DNA of 5,229 nt, taken from positions 1 through 5,229 of the forward strand of contig CAZVCJ010000247.1 of assembly GCA_964625745.1 (NCBI GenBank), given 5' to 3'. Position numbers and translations under genes: made by a program. A model generated the notes under the pieces. It saw only the letters and a program-made list of their open reading frames with translations, made no database searches and was not told the origin of the DNA. Source of the DNA: CAZVCJ01 sp964625745. GTDB lineage: Bacteria > Chloroflexota > Anaerolineae > VGOG01. This document shows, in pieces, positions 5,001 through 5,229 of the stretch; positions within the stretch are counted from its first letter, which is position 1; each line of letters starts with the position of its first letter.

Positions 5001-5229
5001 TCACGCCGACCTGGCGGCGTGGATACCGTCCAGGGTGGCACGGGCGTGGGGTGCCATGCCGAAGAAGTCCTCCAGCTTTTCGCACCCGCCTTGACGGGCG
5101 TAGTCAACGCAGTGGGCGCAGTTGACGACACCCCGCCTCCTGCCACAGGCACGCACCTGGCACTCGAAGCAGTAGCCGCACAATCGCTCGCTGTCCGACA
5201 GGCAACCGTCGCACATGGCGGATTCGACG
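5001..5229 (-). CDS. Second DUF3795 cysteine-rich protein, C-terminal part, cut by the window edge
   Basis: The frame is open from the window edge to TGA at 5001 (about 75 residues). It aligns with the downstream DUF3795 protein from VES onwards: MCDGC for ICDGC, CGYCFECQVRACG for CGHWYDCDIRVCG, VVNCAHCVDYA for VVNCASCDDYG, CEKLEDFFG for CEKIERFFG, and ARATLDGI for ARARLDGI. It differs by a small insertion (RQGG-like) before the CEK motif and one extra cysteine in CGYC. The two genes look like a diverged tandem duplication, 27 nt apart and probably in one transcript. The N-terminal cysteine motif lies outside the window. The ATG at 5216 inside CDGC context is not the start, because homology continues upstream of it. 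Function unknown. Confidence 0.82.
   Translation of the reverse strand, partial: VESAMCDGCLSDSERLCGYCFECQVRACGRRRGVVNCAHCVDYARQGGCEKLEDFFGMAPHARATLDGIHAARSA

Overview
The window looks like a moderately GC-rich bacterial chromosome segment. A textbook sigma70-type promoter with a MerR-type 19-bp spacer argues against an archaeon. The gene set (iron-sulfur flavoprotein, radical-SAM SPL-like protein, cysteine-rich DUF3795 proteins, three aldo/keto reductases) suggests an anaerobe or facultative anaerobe. Chloroflexota or a similar environmental lineage is possible, but nothing in the sequence fixes the taxonomy. Every gene I can support lies on the minus strand, so transcription runs from position 5229 towards 1, and both ends of the window cut through a gene.

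In the direction of transcription, the first block (5229-3118) holds two tandem DUF3795 genes (the first cut by the window edge), a small alpha/beta hydrolase, and a COG1533/SplB-like radical SAM gene. The radical SAM gene is interrupted by an in-frame TAG. Gaps are 27, 55 and 31 nt, so co-transcription is plausible. A perfect 10-bp hairpin sits between the second DUF3795 gene and the hydrolase.

The second block (3035-1) is a redox module: a MerR-family regulator, a flavodoxin-fold protein with a C-x2-C-x2-C-x5-C cluster, and three aldo/keto reductase (AKR) loci. The MerR promoter is clear: TTGACT, a 19-bp spacer containing most of a 20-bp inverted repeat, then TATAAT, with the start codon 9 nt after the -10 box, so the message may be leaderless. 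The MerR reading frame is broken by one extra base. The flavoprotein and first AKR overlap by 1 nt (stop TAG, start GTG), so they are probably translationally coupled. The middle AKR is a pseudogene that lost its central catalytic part and its C-terminus, and its surviving middle fragment reads in frame into the start of the last AKR, which leaves the window.

The main observation is the cluster of damaged genes (frameshifted MerR, TAG-interrupted radical SAM gene, doubly truncated AKR) interleaved with intact ones. The AKR damage is structural and cannot be a single-base sequencing error. The other two are single-base events that could be real decay or consensus errors. I do not see a clearly new defence or mobile system, and there are no tRNA, rRNA, CRISPR or insertion-sequence features.
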